A DNA stretch of 64,000 nucleotides from Rhabdobacter roseus (GCF_014202275.1 NZ_JACHGF010000003.1:310001-374000); one strand, 5' to 3'. Positions 25,232 to 34,697 are shown, counted from the first letter of the stretch. Numbers and translations are program-made. Notes: generated from the sequence alone by a model not told the origin.

Positions 25232-27823
25232 ATGCGCTACGCCCTGTACCTGTTTTTAAGTGTCTGCTCCATCGCTCTCCACGCCCAGGGTATTCGGGGG
25301 CGCATTACCACTACCCAAAACGAACCCCTCCCCTACGCGGGCATCGTGGTGCAAGGGACCAGCACGGGTACCCTCGCCAACGCCGAGGGGCAGTACGAGC
25401 TGAACCTGGCACCAGGCAAGTACGAAGTCGTGTTTCAGTACCTGGGTTTCAAAACGGAAACGCGGGCCGTGACGATCAGCGGTGATTTTAGTGACCTGAA
25501 TATTACCCTGCAAGAACAAGCCCTCAACCTGGCTCAACTCCAGGTGGGGAAGGGCAAGGAAGACCCGGCCTACAGCGTCATGCGGCGCGCCGTGGCCAAG
25601 GCCCGTTTTCACCAGCTCCAGATCCGCAGTTACTCGGCCCGCGCCTACACGCGCAGCACGGCCCTGCCCACCAAAATTCCGTTTTTACTCGAAAACCGAC
25701 TAAAAAAAGAGGGTGTACAGCAGGGCAAAGCCTTCCTGAACGAAAGCGTGGCCGACATCAGCTACCGGCGGCCCAATACCTACAACCAGAAGATCGTCTC
25801 CACCCGCAACAGCCTCGACAACAGTACCCCTACGCCCAACGAGTACATACTCGCGAGCTTCTACAGCCCGGAGGTAGCCGGTACCATCACGCCGCTCTCG
25901 CCCAAGGCTTTTGCCTACTACAAGTTTGAGTACGAAGGTTTTTTTGAGGATCGGGGCGAGATCGTGAACAAGATCCGGGTGATTCCGCGCGCCTACGGCG
26001 AGGGCGTGTTTCGGGGGAGTATCTACATCCTGGAAGACCGCTGGGCCATCCACAGCTTCGACCTCCAAACCACCTCCCGCGGGCTCGACGTGGAGGTGAA
26101 GCAGCTGTTCAATCCCATCCAGAACGTGTGGCTGCCCATCAACCAGCAGTTCAGGATCAAGGGCGGGTACCTGGGCTTTGCGGGGGAGTTTAAGTACGTG
26201 GTATCCATGAACTACCTTAAGCTCGACGTGGACCCCAACCTCCGGGAAGACATCGTAATTAACGACCATAAAAAAGAGCCCGAAAAGGCCGCCCCCAGCC
26301 GCAAGGCCGAGCTCGAAAAAATGATCGAAGAGCAGAAGGAGTTTTCCACGAAGAATTTTCGCAAGCTGATTAAGGAATACGAAAAAGACCAGAAAAAGGA
26401 GCGCAAGGAGCAGGGCGAAGACGTGCGGGTACTACGCAACGACTCCATTTCGGTAGACTCGCTGGCGCATAAGCGCGATAGTACCTACTGGGAAACCCTC
26501 CGCCCCGTACCACTCACGCAGCTGGAGGTAAAAAGCTACCAGCTCCAGGACAGCGTGAAGGTACTTCGGCAGGAGCAAGCCCGCAAAGACAGCATCCGGC
26601 AGGACTCCACGCGCTTCAAGCCGCTGCACCTGCTCACGGGGCACGGCTACAAGCTAGGTACCCGAAGTACCCTGTCCTACGAAAGTCCGCTGCAATCGCT
26701 GGTCTACAATACCGTGGAGGGTTACGCCTTCGACCTGGCCCTGGACTGGACCAAGCGCTGGGGCAAAGACCACCGCTTCAGCCTGCGGCCCCTGGGGAGG
26801 TACGCCTTCGGGCGCGAGCGGCTGAGTGGTACCTTGCGCACGCAGCTCGCTACGCGCAAGTGGCTCTGGCAGCTGGAAGGCGGCGAGTACGTGTACCAGT
26901 TCAATCCGAACAACCCCATCCCGCCGGGCCTGAACAGCCTCACGACGCTCTTTTTCGAGCAGAATTTCATGAAGATCTACCAGAAGCAATTCCTCCGTAC
27001 CGACTATACCTACCGGTACCTCGGCGACGTGCTGAGCCTGACGGGCAGCTTAGAATACGCCTACCGCAGCGAGCTCAGCAACCTGGAAAATCCGCGTCCC
27101 TATATAGACTGGCAAAACCGCGCCTTCACGCCCAACCGCCCCGCTACCCTAGAGGTACCTAACACGGGCTTTCCCAACCACAACGCCCTGACGATCGAGC
27201 TCACGGCCAACCTGCGCCCCTGGCAGCGGTACGTGATCCGCAACGGCCAAAAACGCTACTACCGCTCCGCCAGCGGCCCGACGTTTCAGTTCAACTACCG
27301 CAAGGGCATTCCCGTTGGACTCAACCCCGTCGACTACGATTTCCTCCAGCTTGGAGGTACTTACAACCAAAACCTCGGTCCGCGGAGTGAGCTTTCCTAC
27401 GCCCTGAATGCGGGGGCTTTCCTTCGCGCCCGCTCGCTCTACTTTCCGGACTACCGCCACTTCATGGGCAATGAGTTCTTTTTCCTGACCGGCAATCCTA
27501 CCACCCAGTTCCGGATGCTGCCCTACTACCAATACAGTACCGCCAAGCGTTTTGCCCAGCTGCACGTGGTATGGTCGTCGCAGCGTTTTCTGATTACCCG
27601 CATCCCGGCGCTGCGGCTGCTGGGCCTGAAAGAAACGCTGCAAACGCACGCGCTGTTTACGCCCCAGCCGGTAGGTGCCTACACGGAAGTAGTCTACGGA
27701 ATCGACGGACTGCTGCGGCTCTTCCGGATCGAAGGCGTGGCCAACTTCCGGCCCGGCACGCAGGCTGGCGTGGGTTATCAGGGGCTTGGCTTCCGCATTG
27801 GTACTACCCTGAACATTCGGTAG
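25232..27823 (+). CDS. DUF5686 / carboxypeptidase-regulatory-like outer-membrane protein
   Basis: An 863-residue protein. Signal peptide at residues 1-18, then a CarboxypepD_reg-like domain (GIRGRITTTQNEPLPYAGIV to about residue 100), then the long DUF5686 region. That region has a charged Lys/Glu segment (~340-400) and a C-terminal beta-strand pattern ending GLGFRIGTTLNIR, consistent with an outer-membrane barrel. The role of DUF5686 is not established; the Ig-like N-terminus resembles that of TonB-dependent receptors. Monocistronic by spacing. Confidence 0.88.
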   Translation: MRYALYLFLSVCSIALHAQGIRGRITTTQNEPLPYAGIVVQGTSTGTLANAEGQYELNLAPGKYEVVFQYLGFKTETRAVTISGDFSDLNITLQEQALNLAQLQVGKGKEDPAYSVMRRAVAKARFHQLQIRSYSARAYTRSTALPTKIPFLLENRLKKEGVQQGKAFLNESVADISYRRPNTYNQKIVSTRNSLDNSTPTPNEYILASFYSPEVAGTITPLSPKAFAYYKFEYEGFFEDRGEIVNKIRVIPRAYGEGVFRGSIYILEDRWAIHSFDLQTTSRGLDVEVKQLFNPIQNVWLPINQQFRIKGGYLGFAGEFKYVVSMNYLKLDVDPNLREDIVINDHKKEPEKAAPSRKAELEKMIEEQKEFSTKNFRKLIKEYEKDQKKERKEQGEDVRVLRNDSISVDSLAHKRDSTYWETLRPVPLTQLEVKSYQLQDSVKVLRQEQARKDSIRQDSTRFKPLHLLTGHGYKLGTRSTLSYESPLQSLVYNTVEGYAFDLALDWTKRWGKDHRFSLRPLGRYAFGRERLSGTLRTQLATRKWLWQLEGGEYVYQFNPNNPIPPGLNSLTTLFFEQNFMKIYQKQFLRTDYTYRYLGDVLSLTGSLEYAYRSELSNLENPRPYIDWQNRAFTPNRPATLEVPNTGFPNHNALTIELTANLRPWQRYVIRNGQKRYYRSASGPTFQFNYRKGIPVGLNPVDYDFLQLGGTYNQNLGPRSELSYALNAGAFLRARSLYFPDYRHFMGNEFFFLTGNPTTQFRMLPYYQYSTAKRFAQLHVVWSSQRFLITRIPALRLLGLKETLQTHALFTPQPVGAYTEVVYGIDGLLRLFRIEGVANFRPGTQAGVGYQGLGFRIGTTLNIR

Positions 27824-27945
27824 AAATAAGTACCTTTTTGCCGTTGGGCGGGTTCTGCTGGCAGGCCTTCCCGAAGTACCCGACGCGTTTTGTTTTTGTT
27901 AGGCATCAATTTTATACAACCTAAATAAACGAAACAGGTACTTTT

Positions 27946-28713
27946 ATGAAAACGATACACGTACTGATCGGCTATGTCGGGATCGCTCTTGTGCTGGCGG
28001 GCTGCGGGGGGAGTAATACGTCGTCGAACGTAGAAGCACCCGGCGACGAAAAAACCGCTAAGGATAAACTCTTGAGTACAGGTGCGGACCTGATGCAGGA
28101 TAAGTCGCCGTTGAAAAAATTCAACACCTACCTGGACGGCTTTCATTTCTACAACGGCAACCCCAACGCCCAAATGGAAGCCCACCACTACGTAATGCAG
28201 CTCAACGAAGACGTGTACCAGGCGCTGATCCTGGACGGCAACGGCGACGACGCCAAGATCATGGGCATTGAGTACATCGTGACCAAAAGGATGTTTGACC
28301 AATTATCCGCCGAAGAAAAAAAACTCTGGCACAGCCACGCCTACGAGGTCAAATCCGGCCTGCTGATTGCGCCGGGCATTCCCAAAGTAGCCGAGCATGA
28401 GCTTATGGAAAAACTCGTAACTACCTACGGAAAGACCATCCATACCTGGCACACCGACCAGGAGCGCAACCTGCCGATCGGCTCACCGATGATCATGATG
28501 GGCTTCACCAAAGACGGGCAAATTCACCCCCACCTGGTCCAGGAGCGCGACGCGCGTTTCAAGGTATCGACCGAAGAAACCCGGCAGAACCGGGCGGACA
28601 TACCCATGCCCAAGCCCGACCCTGCCGCCAACGCCTGGGAAAAAGGAGAGGTACGGCAATTTATCATCACCAACAAACCGGACTCGGCCTTGCACAAGCA
28701 CCAAATGCAATAG
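27946..28713 (+). CDS. DUF1264 (OBAP-like) lipoprotein
   Basis: A 255-residue lipoprotein: signal peptide with lipobox LAGC at about residues 17-20. The DUF1264/oil-body-associated-protein fold is recognisable from YLDGFHFYNGNPNAQMEAHH, MGIEYIVTKRMFDQLSAEEK, LWHSHAYEVKSG and a late IHTWHTDQ. Conserved histidines (AHHY, HSH, HTWH) may bind a metal. Homologues are known from plant oil bodies and from fungi and bacteria; no biochemical function is assigned. Confidence 0.85.
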   Translation: MKTIHVLIGYVGIALVLAGCGGSNTSSNVEAPGDEKTAKDKLLSTGADLMQDKSPLKKFNTYLDGFHFYNGNPNAQMEAHHYVMQLNEDVYQALILDGNGDDAKIMGIEYIVTKRMFDQLSAEEKKLWHSHAYEVKSGLLIAPGIPKVAEHELMEKLVTTYGKTIHTWHTDQERNLPIGSPMIMMGFTKDGQIHPHLVQERDARFKVSTEETRQNRADIPMPKPDPAANAWEKGEVRQFIITNKPDSALHKHQMQ

Positions 28714-29012
28714 AACAGCCCTTCTGGCGAGCCCAGTGAGGTTCTTTCGGCCGGTACCGGCTGGGGCGGGTACTTAAAATCGTTATAGATAAGTACACGC
28801 TTTCTGCTATTTCAGTCGGGTACTTATCTACATATCAAGAAGAGTAGTATATTTGATAGCTCGTTTGTGGATGCAGTGTTCCACAAAAGGCTTTTTGAGT
28901 ATTTTGTACACCGTGCCGATTGGAACAGTCGGAACTCCGTTGTGAGTATTGATTTTTTTACGATTTTGCTGCCCAATTTCGCAAACCCAAATTCCTATTT
29001 GCTTTGTTTGCT
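28714..29012. other. Intergenic region with an 11-bp inverted repeat
   Basis: In this 299-nt gap TAGATAAGTAC (28786-28796) pairs perfectly with GTACTTATCTA (28820-28830) around a 23-nt loop. No T-run follows and no ORF or RNA gene is recognised. The promoter of the response-regulator gene should lie in the AT-rich second half. Confidence 0.4.
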
Positions 29013-29402
29013 ATGGAACTACCTATCCGCTGCTTTCTCATAGATGATGACTTAGACGACCAGGAAATTTTTTCCATGGCCTTGCAGGATGCCTACAACG
29101 CCGTCACCTGTGAATGTGCCAACGACGGCGTCCAGGCGCTGGAAAAGCTCAATCTGGATCAGGCCTTTATCCCGCATTTTATTTTTATTGACATGAACAT
29201 GCCCCGCATGAAGGGTGTGCAGTGCCTGGAAGAAATAAAAAAGATAGACCGCCTGAAGCATATCCCTATATACATGTACTCGACCTCCGCCGACCCCAGC
29301 GCCATTGCCCAAACAAGGCAATTAGGCGCCGCCGACTTTATCGTGAAACCCTCTACCATCGGGGCGCTTACCAGTACTTTGTCTAAACTATTTCAGAATT
29401 AG
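29013..29402 (+). CDS. Single-domain response regulator (CheY-like)
   Basis: A 129-residue receiver domain from ATG 29013. Acidic pocket in LIDDDLDDQ, phospho-acceptor D60 in FIDMNMP, Ser/Thr switch in YMYSTSAD and the lysine of IVKPS are all present. There is no output domain. It lies 17 nt before a multi-PAS histidine kinase and is the likely phosphorelay partner. Such stand-alone receivers are frequent beside Bacteroidota PAS kinases. Confidence 0.92.
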   Translation: MELPIRCFLIDDDLDDQEIFSMALQDAYNAVTCECANDGVQALEKLNLDQAFIPHFIFIDMNMPRMKGVQCLEEIKKIDRLKHIPIYMYSTSADPSAIAQTRQLGAADFIVKPSTIGALTSTLSKLFQN

Positions 29403-29419
29403 TAGCTGTCAGGCCCGTC

Positions 29420-31918
29420 ATGACTAGAGAGTTTTTCCTTCAGGATGGTTGGGAAACGAGCTTCGTACCCCACGCGTACGACTGGGCTTCCACCCCACTA
29501 GGAGAACCCGCTCACTGGCCGCAAAGCCTGAAAACTGCCCTGGCCCGGATGCTAGGCTCGGACCAACCCATGGCGCTGGCCTGGGGTACGGACCTGATCT
29601 TATTTTATAATGACGCCTGCCAGTCGGTAATAGGTACCCAGCCCGCACTCTGGGAGCAACTGAGCCCCGGCATGGAGCGGGTACGCGACACCGGAATCCC
29701 CGCATCTATCACCGCGCAGCCGGTACTTCTGAACCGCCAGGGCTTTCCGGAGGAGTGCTACTTCACGCTTTCGTTCAGCCCTATTCCCGTCGACGACGGC
29801 ACCCGTACCGGAGGCGTTTACTGTACTTTCCACGAAACCACCCGTCAGGTACTTAGTCAGCGTCGGTTTGGTACGTTGGCCGCTGTGGCCCGGGTTGACG
29901 CTTCGATGCTACCTACGGCCGAAGCCGTTGGGGCCCGGTTGATGGACGTGCTTTCCAAAAATCCCCAGGATTTCCCCTTTCTGATTTTGTACAGCCAGCC
30001 GGACCCCGTGTCCCCAGCGCGGCTTCTGGCGCACAGTGGCTTTGCCGATAAAAACCACGCGGCTCTGCCCGAAACGATCCCGCTGCGGAGCGACTCAGGT
30101 ACCTGGCCCCTCTCCGAGGTTTTTGGGATGAATGGAAAATCCCTTCTTTTCGACCTTCCGCCGGAGCTGACGGTACTTCCGCCGGGCCCGGTGCCCAGCC
30201 GAGCCTTGCTGCTTCCCCTGCTGGTGCCGGACCAGCCGCAAGCGCTGGGTTGCCTGATTGCCGGTATAAACCCCCGGCTGGCGTTGGATGAAGAATACCG
30301 GCTCTTTTTGGATATGGCCGCCAGACCCATCGCGGCGGCGCTGGGTAGGCTGAAAACCCTTGAAGAAAAACCCAAAAATATAGTAGAAAATGACCAGCTA
30401 ATCCGGACCCTGATCATGCAGGCCCCGGTAGCGATGGGCATCTACCGCGGGGCCGATTTTATCATTGAGGTAGCCAATAACAAGCTGCTGGAGTTCTGGG
30501 GGCAATCGGCCTACCAGGTCATGAACAAGCCCCTTTTCGAGGTACTTCCGGAATTGAAAGAACAGGGCGTAGAAGCTATTCTGAAAAAAGTATTTACTAC
30601 CGGCCAGCGTTTTTTTGGCTCGGAGTACAATCTCCACTTGTCCCGCCGTAAGAAGACCGAGGAAGTTTTTGTCAGCTTTGCGCTGGAACCTCTGTACGAC
30701 GATGCCGGGAATGTGACAGCCATCATGGCGGTTTCCAACGAAGTAACGGATCTGGTGAAAGCCAAAAAAGAGGTAGAAGAGAGCGAAGCCCGGCAAAAGC
30801 TGGCCATCGAAGCCGCCGAAATGGGTACCTACGACCTGAACATGATTACGGACGAGCTCATCTATTCAGACCGCTTTGCCCGCATCTTTGGTATGGACCC
30901 TACCCAGCCGCTCAACCGCAACGATTTTCGCAACCGGGTTCATCCCGATGATCAGGCAGCACGAACCAAAGCCCACGAAGAAGCCCTCAAAACGGGAATG
31001 CTGCTGTACGAAGCCCGCATCCTCTGGCCCGACCACACCAGCCACTGGGTGAGGTTGAACGGCAAGATCGTCTTCGATGCCAATCAGGTACCCATCCGGA
31101 TGCACGGTACGGCGATGGACATCAACGAGCAAAAAATGCAGTCGGACCGGCTCGAAAAAATGGTGGAAGAAAGAACGCGCGAGCTGAAAGAAATTAACAT
31201 CCTTCTCAAAAAATCAAACCACGAGCTGGAACAATTCGCGTACATCGCTTCGCACGACTTGCAGGAACCGCTTCGCAAAATTCAGACTTTCGCGGATATT
31301 ATTCAGCAGAACGTCACCCACAGCGGCACGGCCATGAAGTACCTCCCCAAGATCAACGACTCGGCCCGCCGCATGGAGGAGTTGATCCGCTCCGTACTGA
31401 ACTACAGCCGCCTTTCCATGAATGGCCAAAGCTTCGAGTATACCGATCTGAATCAGGTACTTGAAAACATTCGGGATAACTTTGAATTACAAATTCTGGA
31501 AAAAAGAGCGGTGATCCAGAGCGACCCGCTGCCCGTGGTGAAGGGAATTCCGTTGCAACTCAACCAGCTCTTTTCAAACCTGATTGGCAATGCGCTTAAA
31601 TTTTCGCAAAAAGAGCCTTTCATTCGTATTACGGCCCGTTTTCTTTCCGCCGCTCAGATCCGCATTCCCACGGACGCGCAGCCGGACGACAAGTACCTCG
31701 AGCTGGTGTTTCGGGACAACGGCATCGGGTTCGATGCGCAATACGCCGACCAAATCTTTACCATTTTTCAGCGCCTGCACGACAAACAAACCTACGCCGG
31801 TACGGGGATCGGCCTGGCTCTTTGTAAGAAAATTGTCGAGAATCACCACGGCTACATCCTGGCCCAAAGCGAGGAAGGTAGTGGGGCGACTTTTTACATT
31901 TACCTACCCCTGCTTTAA
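29420..31918 (+). CDS. Soluble multi-PAS sensor histidine kinase
   Basis: An 832-residue protein without membrane segments. Residues 1-160 are a PAS-like module, ~165-330 GAF-like, ~335-445 a PAS_4-type domain, and ~465-575 a PAS_3/PAC domain (WVRLNGKIVFD, MDINEQK). Then a short coiled coil, HisKA with the phospho-accepting H612 in ASHDLQEPLRK, and HATPase_c with N-box LFSNLIGNALKFS, G1 DNGIGFD and G2 GTGIGLALCKKIVENH. It probably senses a cytoplasmic or diffusible cue and signals to the adjacent receiver protein. Confidence 0.9.
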   Translation: MTREFFLQDGWETSFVPHAYDWASTPLGEPAHWPQSLKTALARMLGSDQPMALAWGTDLILFYNDACQSVIGTQPALWEQLSPGMERVRDTGIPASITAQPVLLNRQGFPEECYFTLSFSPIPVDDGTRTGGVYCTFHETTRQVLSQRRFGTLAAVARVDASMLPTAEAVGARLMDVLSKNPQDFPFLILYSQPDPVSPARLLAHSGFADKNHAALPETIPLRSDSGTWPLSEVFGMNGKSLLFDLPPELTVLPPGPVPSRALLLPLLVPDQPQALGCLIAGINPRLALDEEYRLFLDMAARPIAAALGRLKTLEEKPKNIVENDQLIRTLIMQAPVAMGIYRGADFIIEVANNKLLEFWGQSAYQVMNKPLFEVLPELKEQGVEAILKKVFTTGQRFFGSEYNLHLSRRKKTEEVFVSFALEPLYDDAGNVTAIMAVSNEVTDLVKAKKEVEESEARQKLAIEAAEMGTYDLNMITDELIYSDRFARIFGMDPTQPLNRNDFRNRVHPDDQAARTKAHEEALKTGMLLYEARILWPDHTSHWVRLNGKIVFDANQVPIRMHGTAMDINEQKMQSDRLEKMVEERTRELKEINILLKKSNHELEQFAYIASHDLQEPLRKIQTFADIIQQNVTHSGTAMKYLPKINDSARRMEELIRSVLNYSRLSMNGQSFEYTDLNQVLENIRDNFELQILEKRAVIQSDPLPVVKGIPLQLNQLFSNLIGNALKFSQKEPFIRITARFLSAAQIRIPTDAQPDDKYLELVFRDNGIGFDAQYADQIFTIFQRLHDKQTYAGTGIGLALCKKIVENHHGYILAQSEEGSGATFYIYLPLL

Positions 31919-32014
31919 CCAATCGTATGACGAAGGTACCTTTCATACAGCCCAAGTACCCCTTAGCAGCCCTGGGTACCTGGTACTCTTCTCTTCTCTA
32001 ATTTTCTCTTTTTC

Positions 32015-32593
32015 ATGAACACCGAAATCGCCCGCTTTCCTGCCGCTTATGCCCTCATCGAAGAAGCTACCCGGCAAGCCGACTTCAGTATGGCGTCCGA
32101 CGCCCTCACCGGTTCGCTGCTGCGCACGCTGGCCGCTACCAAGCCGGGTGGTCGCTTGCTTGAGCTAGGTACCGGCACAGGTCTGTCTACGTCCTGGATT
32201 TTGGACGGCATGGATGCCGCCGCTACCCTTACTTCGGTGGATAATGCTCCCGAGTACCTGGCCATCGCCCGTACCTACCTGGGCCACGACCCGCGCCTCA
32301 CGCTGATCGAGGCCGACGGCGGCGCGTGGTTTGAAGAGAATCTTCACGAGCGTTTCGACTATATTTTTGCCGATACCTGGCACGGCAAGTACCTGCTATT
32401 GGACGAAGCCCTGGCGATGCTCAAACCCGGTGGCCTGTACCTCATCGACGACATGCTGCCTCAGCCCAACTGGCCCGAAGGCCACGCCGAAAAGGCCACC
32501 CGGCTCCTCCGCGCGCTGGACCAGCGCCCCGACCTGTGGCTCACCCGCCAGGTATGGGCTACGGGCATCGTGATGGGCGTGAAGCGTCCGTAG
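32015..32593 (+). CDS. Class I SAM-dependent O-methyltransferase-like protein
   Basis: A 192-residue protein. Motif I LLELGTGTGLSTSW at about residues 49-62, motif II end with an aspartate (LTSVDNAP), then FDYIFADTWHGKY and GGLYLIDDMLPQPNW, a pattern close to caffeoyl-CoA/COMT-type O-methyltransferases. The methyl acceptor is unknown. It stands alone and is followed by a hairpin of inverted iterated motifs. Confidence 0.85.
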   Translation: MNTEIARFPAAYALIEEATRQADFSMASDALTGSLLRTLAATKPGGRLLELGTGTGLSTSWILDGMDAAATLTSVDNAPEYLAIARTYLGHDPRLTLIEADGGAWFEENLHERFDYIFADTWHGKYLLLDEALAMLKPGGLYLIDDMLPQPNWPEGHAEKATRLLRALDQRPDLWLTRQVWATGIVMGVKRP

Positions 32594-32690
32594 CGAAGGA
32601 TGGCGGTGAGGCAACGTACCCTTCAGGGTACCTTAACCCTGACTTATCCATCTTATAATTCGTGTTGCCAATCACTCCACTTTGTGGTTT

Positions 32691-32712
32691 CGGGTACTTG
32701 CATAAGTACCCG
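32691..32712. terminator. Compact hairpin of two inverted GGTACTT motifs
   Basis: CGGGTACTT (32691-32699), loop GCAT, AAGTACCCG (32704-32712) form a perfect 9-bp stem between the convergent methyltransferase and XRE genes. There is no T-run. It is the tightest example of motif pairing in the window. Confidence 0.5.
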
Positions 32713-32737
32713 TCATTGCCCTGGATACTGAAATAAC

Positions 32738-32944
32738 TCAGTTCCAGTCAGATTCTTCCAGTTCAAAAAGATCGTCCACCTTGATCTTAAGTACCGAGGC
32801 GATTTTTAGTGACAAGGCCGTTGAAGGCACAAATCGCCCGTTTTCAATGGCATGGATCGTTTGTCGGGTCACATTCACTTTTTCTGCTAAGGCCGCTTGC
32901 GACAAGTCATTTCTGGCCCGTTCCACTTTAATAAGATTTTTCAT
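32738..32944 (-). CDS. Small XRE-family transcriptional regulator
   Basis: A 68-residue single helix-turn-helix protein (residues ~5-60; LSQAALAEKVNVTRQTIHAI) of the YozG/Cro-like type that partners small membrane proteins in many bacteria. Its start codon overlaps the stop of the upstream membrane-protein gene by 4 nt (ATGA), so the two are translationally coupled. The palindrome at 33363-33380 in the shared promoter is the natural candidate for autoregulation. Confidence 0.92.
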   Translation of the reverse strand: MKNLIKVERARNDLSQAALAEKVNVTRQTIHAIENGRFVPSTALSLKIASVLKIKVDDLFELEESDWN

Positions 32945-33330
32945 TCTCTGGACTTAAGAACCCCAAAACTGATAAAGGCAATAAGCAGACAAACCAAGGC
33001 AAACCAATAGGATGATACGGCCTTTTCTTGATTTCCATCGGGGTACGTTACTAGGTAATTTATGATAGACCCCGCCAGGCAGGTAATGACGAATCCAAGC
33101 GTGAGTGCTTTGAACTTCAGGTACCGAATCCGTTCGTCGATCATGGGCTTTCCCGAAAAATAAAGGAACAACAAACCCAGGGCCAAATGGCCGACTAGGC
33201 TTTCAACAAACCAGTTTCCATGCTTGATTATCTCAAAAACCAAGGCTCCCAAGGCAAATAGGGTAAAGACCATACCCACGTAAAAGCTTCCTCTGAACCA
33301 GGAGATCAATGATTGGCTATTTGTTTTCAT
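32941..33330 (-). CDS. Four-helix membrane protein coupled to XRE regulator
   Basis: A 129-residue protein with four predicted membrane segments (about residues 15-38, 45-60, 75-97, 105-125) and a short positively charged loop (MIDERIRYLKFK). I do not recognise a named family. Overlapping two-gene units of a small multi-pass membrane protein and an XRE regulator are recurrent in bacteria, and the membrane protein may modulate the regulator; that is inference. Confidence 0.8.
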   Translation of the reverse strand: MKTNSQSLISWFRGSFYVGMVFTLFALGALVFEIIKHGNWFVESLVGHLALGLLFLYFSGKPMIDERIRYLKFKALTLGFVITCLAGSIINYLVTYPDGNQEKAVSSYWFALVCLLIAFISFGVLKSRE

Positions 33331-33716
33331 CAGAATAAGGATGTTAAGTATACAGCACCAAATGTAAATTATAATTTACATAGTACCAAGTTTACAACAA
33401 CAAGCATACAGTTTCTAGTGAAAAAAAAGATCCCCAAAGTACCTTGATGCCAGCGGGGTTTTGGGGTTCGGTAGGAATGTCGCTGTTGTCTTCAAATCCC
33501 AGTTGAACGTATATAGACCATAACCTCATTCCAAAGTACCCTGCCCCCAGTGGGATCACACACGGCCCGGTTGAGCAGGCGATTAGATCTTAATGAGGCG
33601 AAATAGAAACCGGAAGTTCGTTACGTAACTGTTATTTTTTATCCGGAAGGTACTTTCTCAACGAAACATTTTCTATACTTACTCTTCCAAAGTACCCCTC
33701 AAAACCAACCTTCGCT
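33331..33716. other. Intergenic region upstream of the XRE unit and metallophosphoesterase gene
   Basis: This 386-nt gap holds the XRE-unit promoter and palindrome near its left end. Several copies of the iterated motif follow, including the inverted AAGGTACTTT/AAAGTACCCC around 33648-33700 just before the metallophosphoesterase start. No ORF or RNA gene is recognised. Confidence 0.4.
33359..33380 (-). promoter_or_regulatory. Palindromic operator overlapping the XRE-unit promoter
   Basis: TGTAAATTATAATTTACA (33363-33380) is a perfect 18-bp palindrome, 32 nt before the start codon at 33330. On the minus strand its end forms part of TACATTTG (33366-33359), a perfect TAnnTTTG -7 element. A bound regulator would block the promoter, consistent with autorepression by the XRE protein. 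Confidence 0.65.
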
Positions 33717-34607
33717 ATGCCCGGACTTTACCATACCCAAAACCGCCGCTCCTTCCTCAAAACCACCGCCCAGGCCGCCGGGGTACTTACGGCCTACGGC
33801 CTGGGCACTTCGTGGGTACAGGCCCAAAGCGCCGACGAAACCCGCTGGGCGCTGCTCTCGGATATTCACATTGCGGAAGATCCCCAGAACCAGTACCGGG
33901 GCTTTTTTCCGCACCAAAATCTCCAGAAAGCAGTGCCGCAGGTACTGGCCGCCCAGCCCGACGCCGTGCTCATCAACGGCGACGTAGCCCGACTCACCGG
34001 CGAAGCGGGCGACTACGCCCAGGTAGCCCGCCTGCTGGCCCCCATTGCCGACAAGAAACCCGTGTACATGACCCTCGGCAACCACGACGACCGCGCCCAT
34101 TTTCACCAGGCGTTTCCGCCCAGCCAGGAGCTTCAGGCCGTCAAAGACCGGCACGTGCTGGTGGTAGAGCAGCCCGCTACGCGCTTTATTTTGCTGGATT
34201 CGCTACTGTACGTGAACAAAACGCCCGGCCTGCTGGGCAAGGGCCAACGTACCTGGCTGGATACGTTCCTGCGTAGCTCCGACGCCAAGCCGACGGTGCT
34301 TTTTGTGCACCACACCCTCACCGACGACGACAGCTCCCTGCTGGACGTGGAGCGGCTGCTGGAGATCATCAAGCCCCACCAAAAAGTGAAAGCACTCTTT
34401 TACGGGCATTCGCACCGCTACCACTACGACACCCTGGACGGCCTGCACCTGATCAACCAGCCGGCCGTGGGCTACAACTTTGCCGACGACCAGCCCGTGG
34501 GCTGGCTCACGGCGAAGTTTGGAAAACAGGGGGTGGACCTCACGCTCCATGCCTTCGCAGGCAACTTGGCCGAGCACGGCAAGACCCGCTCACTGGCCTG
34601 GCGGTAG
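33717..34607 (+). CDS. Tat-exported metallophosphoesterase
   Basis: A 296-residue calcineurin-like phosphoesterase. Tat signal NRRSFLKTTAQAAG, then metal motifs in order: LLSDIHIAED, LINGDVARL, LGNHDDRAHF, VHHTLTDDD and YGHSHRYHY, giving a complete dinuclear metal site. The substrate is unknown (phosphodiester or phosphomonoester in the periplasm). Monocistronic, ending at a hairpin terminator. Confidence 0.9.
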   Translation: MPGLYHTQNRRSFLKTTAQAAGVLTAYGLGTSWVQAQSADETRWALLSDIHIAEDPQNQYRGFFPHQNLQKAVPQVLAAQPDAVLINGDVARLTGEAGDYAQVARLLAPIADKKPVYMTLGNHDDRAHFHQAFPPSQELQAVKDRHVLVVEQPATRFILLDSLLYVNKTPGLLGKGQRTWLDTFLRSSDAKPTVLFVHHTLTDDDSSLLDVERLLEIIKPHQKVKALFYGHSHRYHYDTLDGLHLINQPAVGYNFADDQPVGWLTAKFGKQGVDLTLHAFAGNLAEHGKTRSLAWR

Positions 34608-34636
34608 GGGTACTTTGTAGGTACTTGGGCACAAAA

Positions 34637-34664
34637 AAAAGAGGAGGCTTACGCTTCCTCTTTT
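34637..34664. terminator. Bidirectional hairpin terminator
   Basis: AAAAGAGGAGGC (34637-34648) pairs with GCTTCCTCTTTT (34653-34664) with one wobble, preceded by an A-run and ending in a T-run, between convergent genes. Confidence 0.75.
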
Positions 34665-34697
34665 GGGGTATCAGTACTTACGTACAGCTACCGGCAA

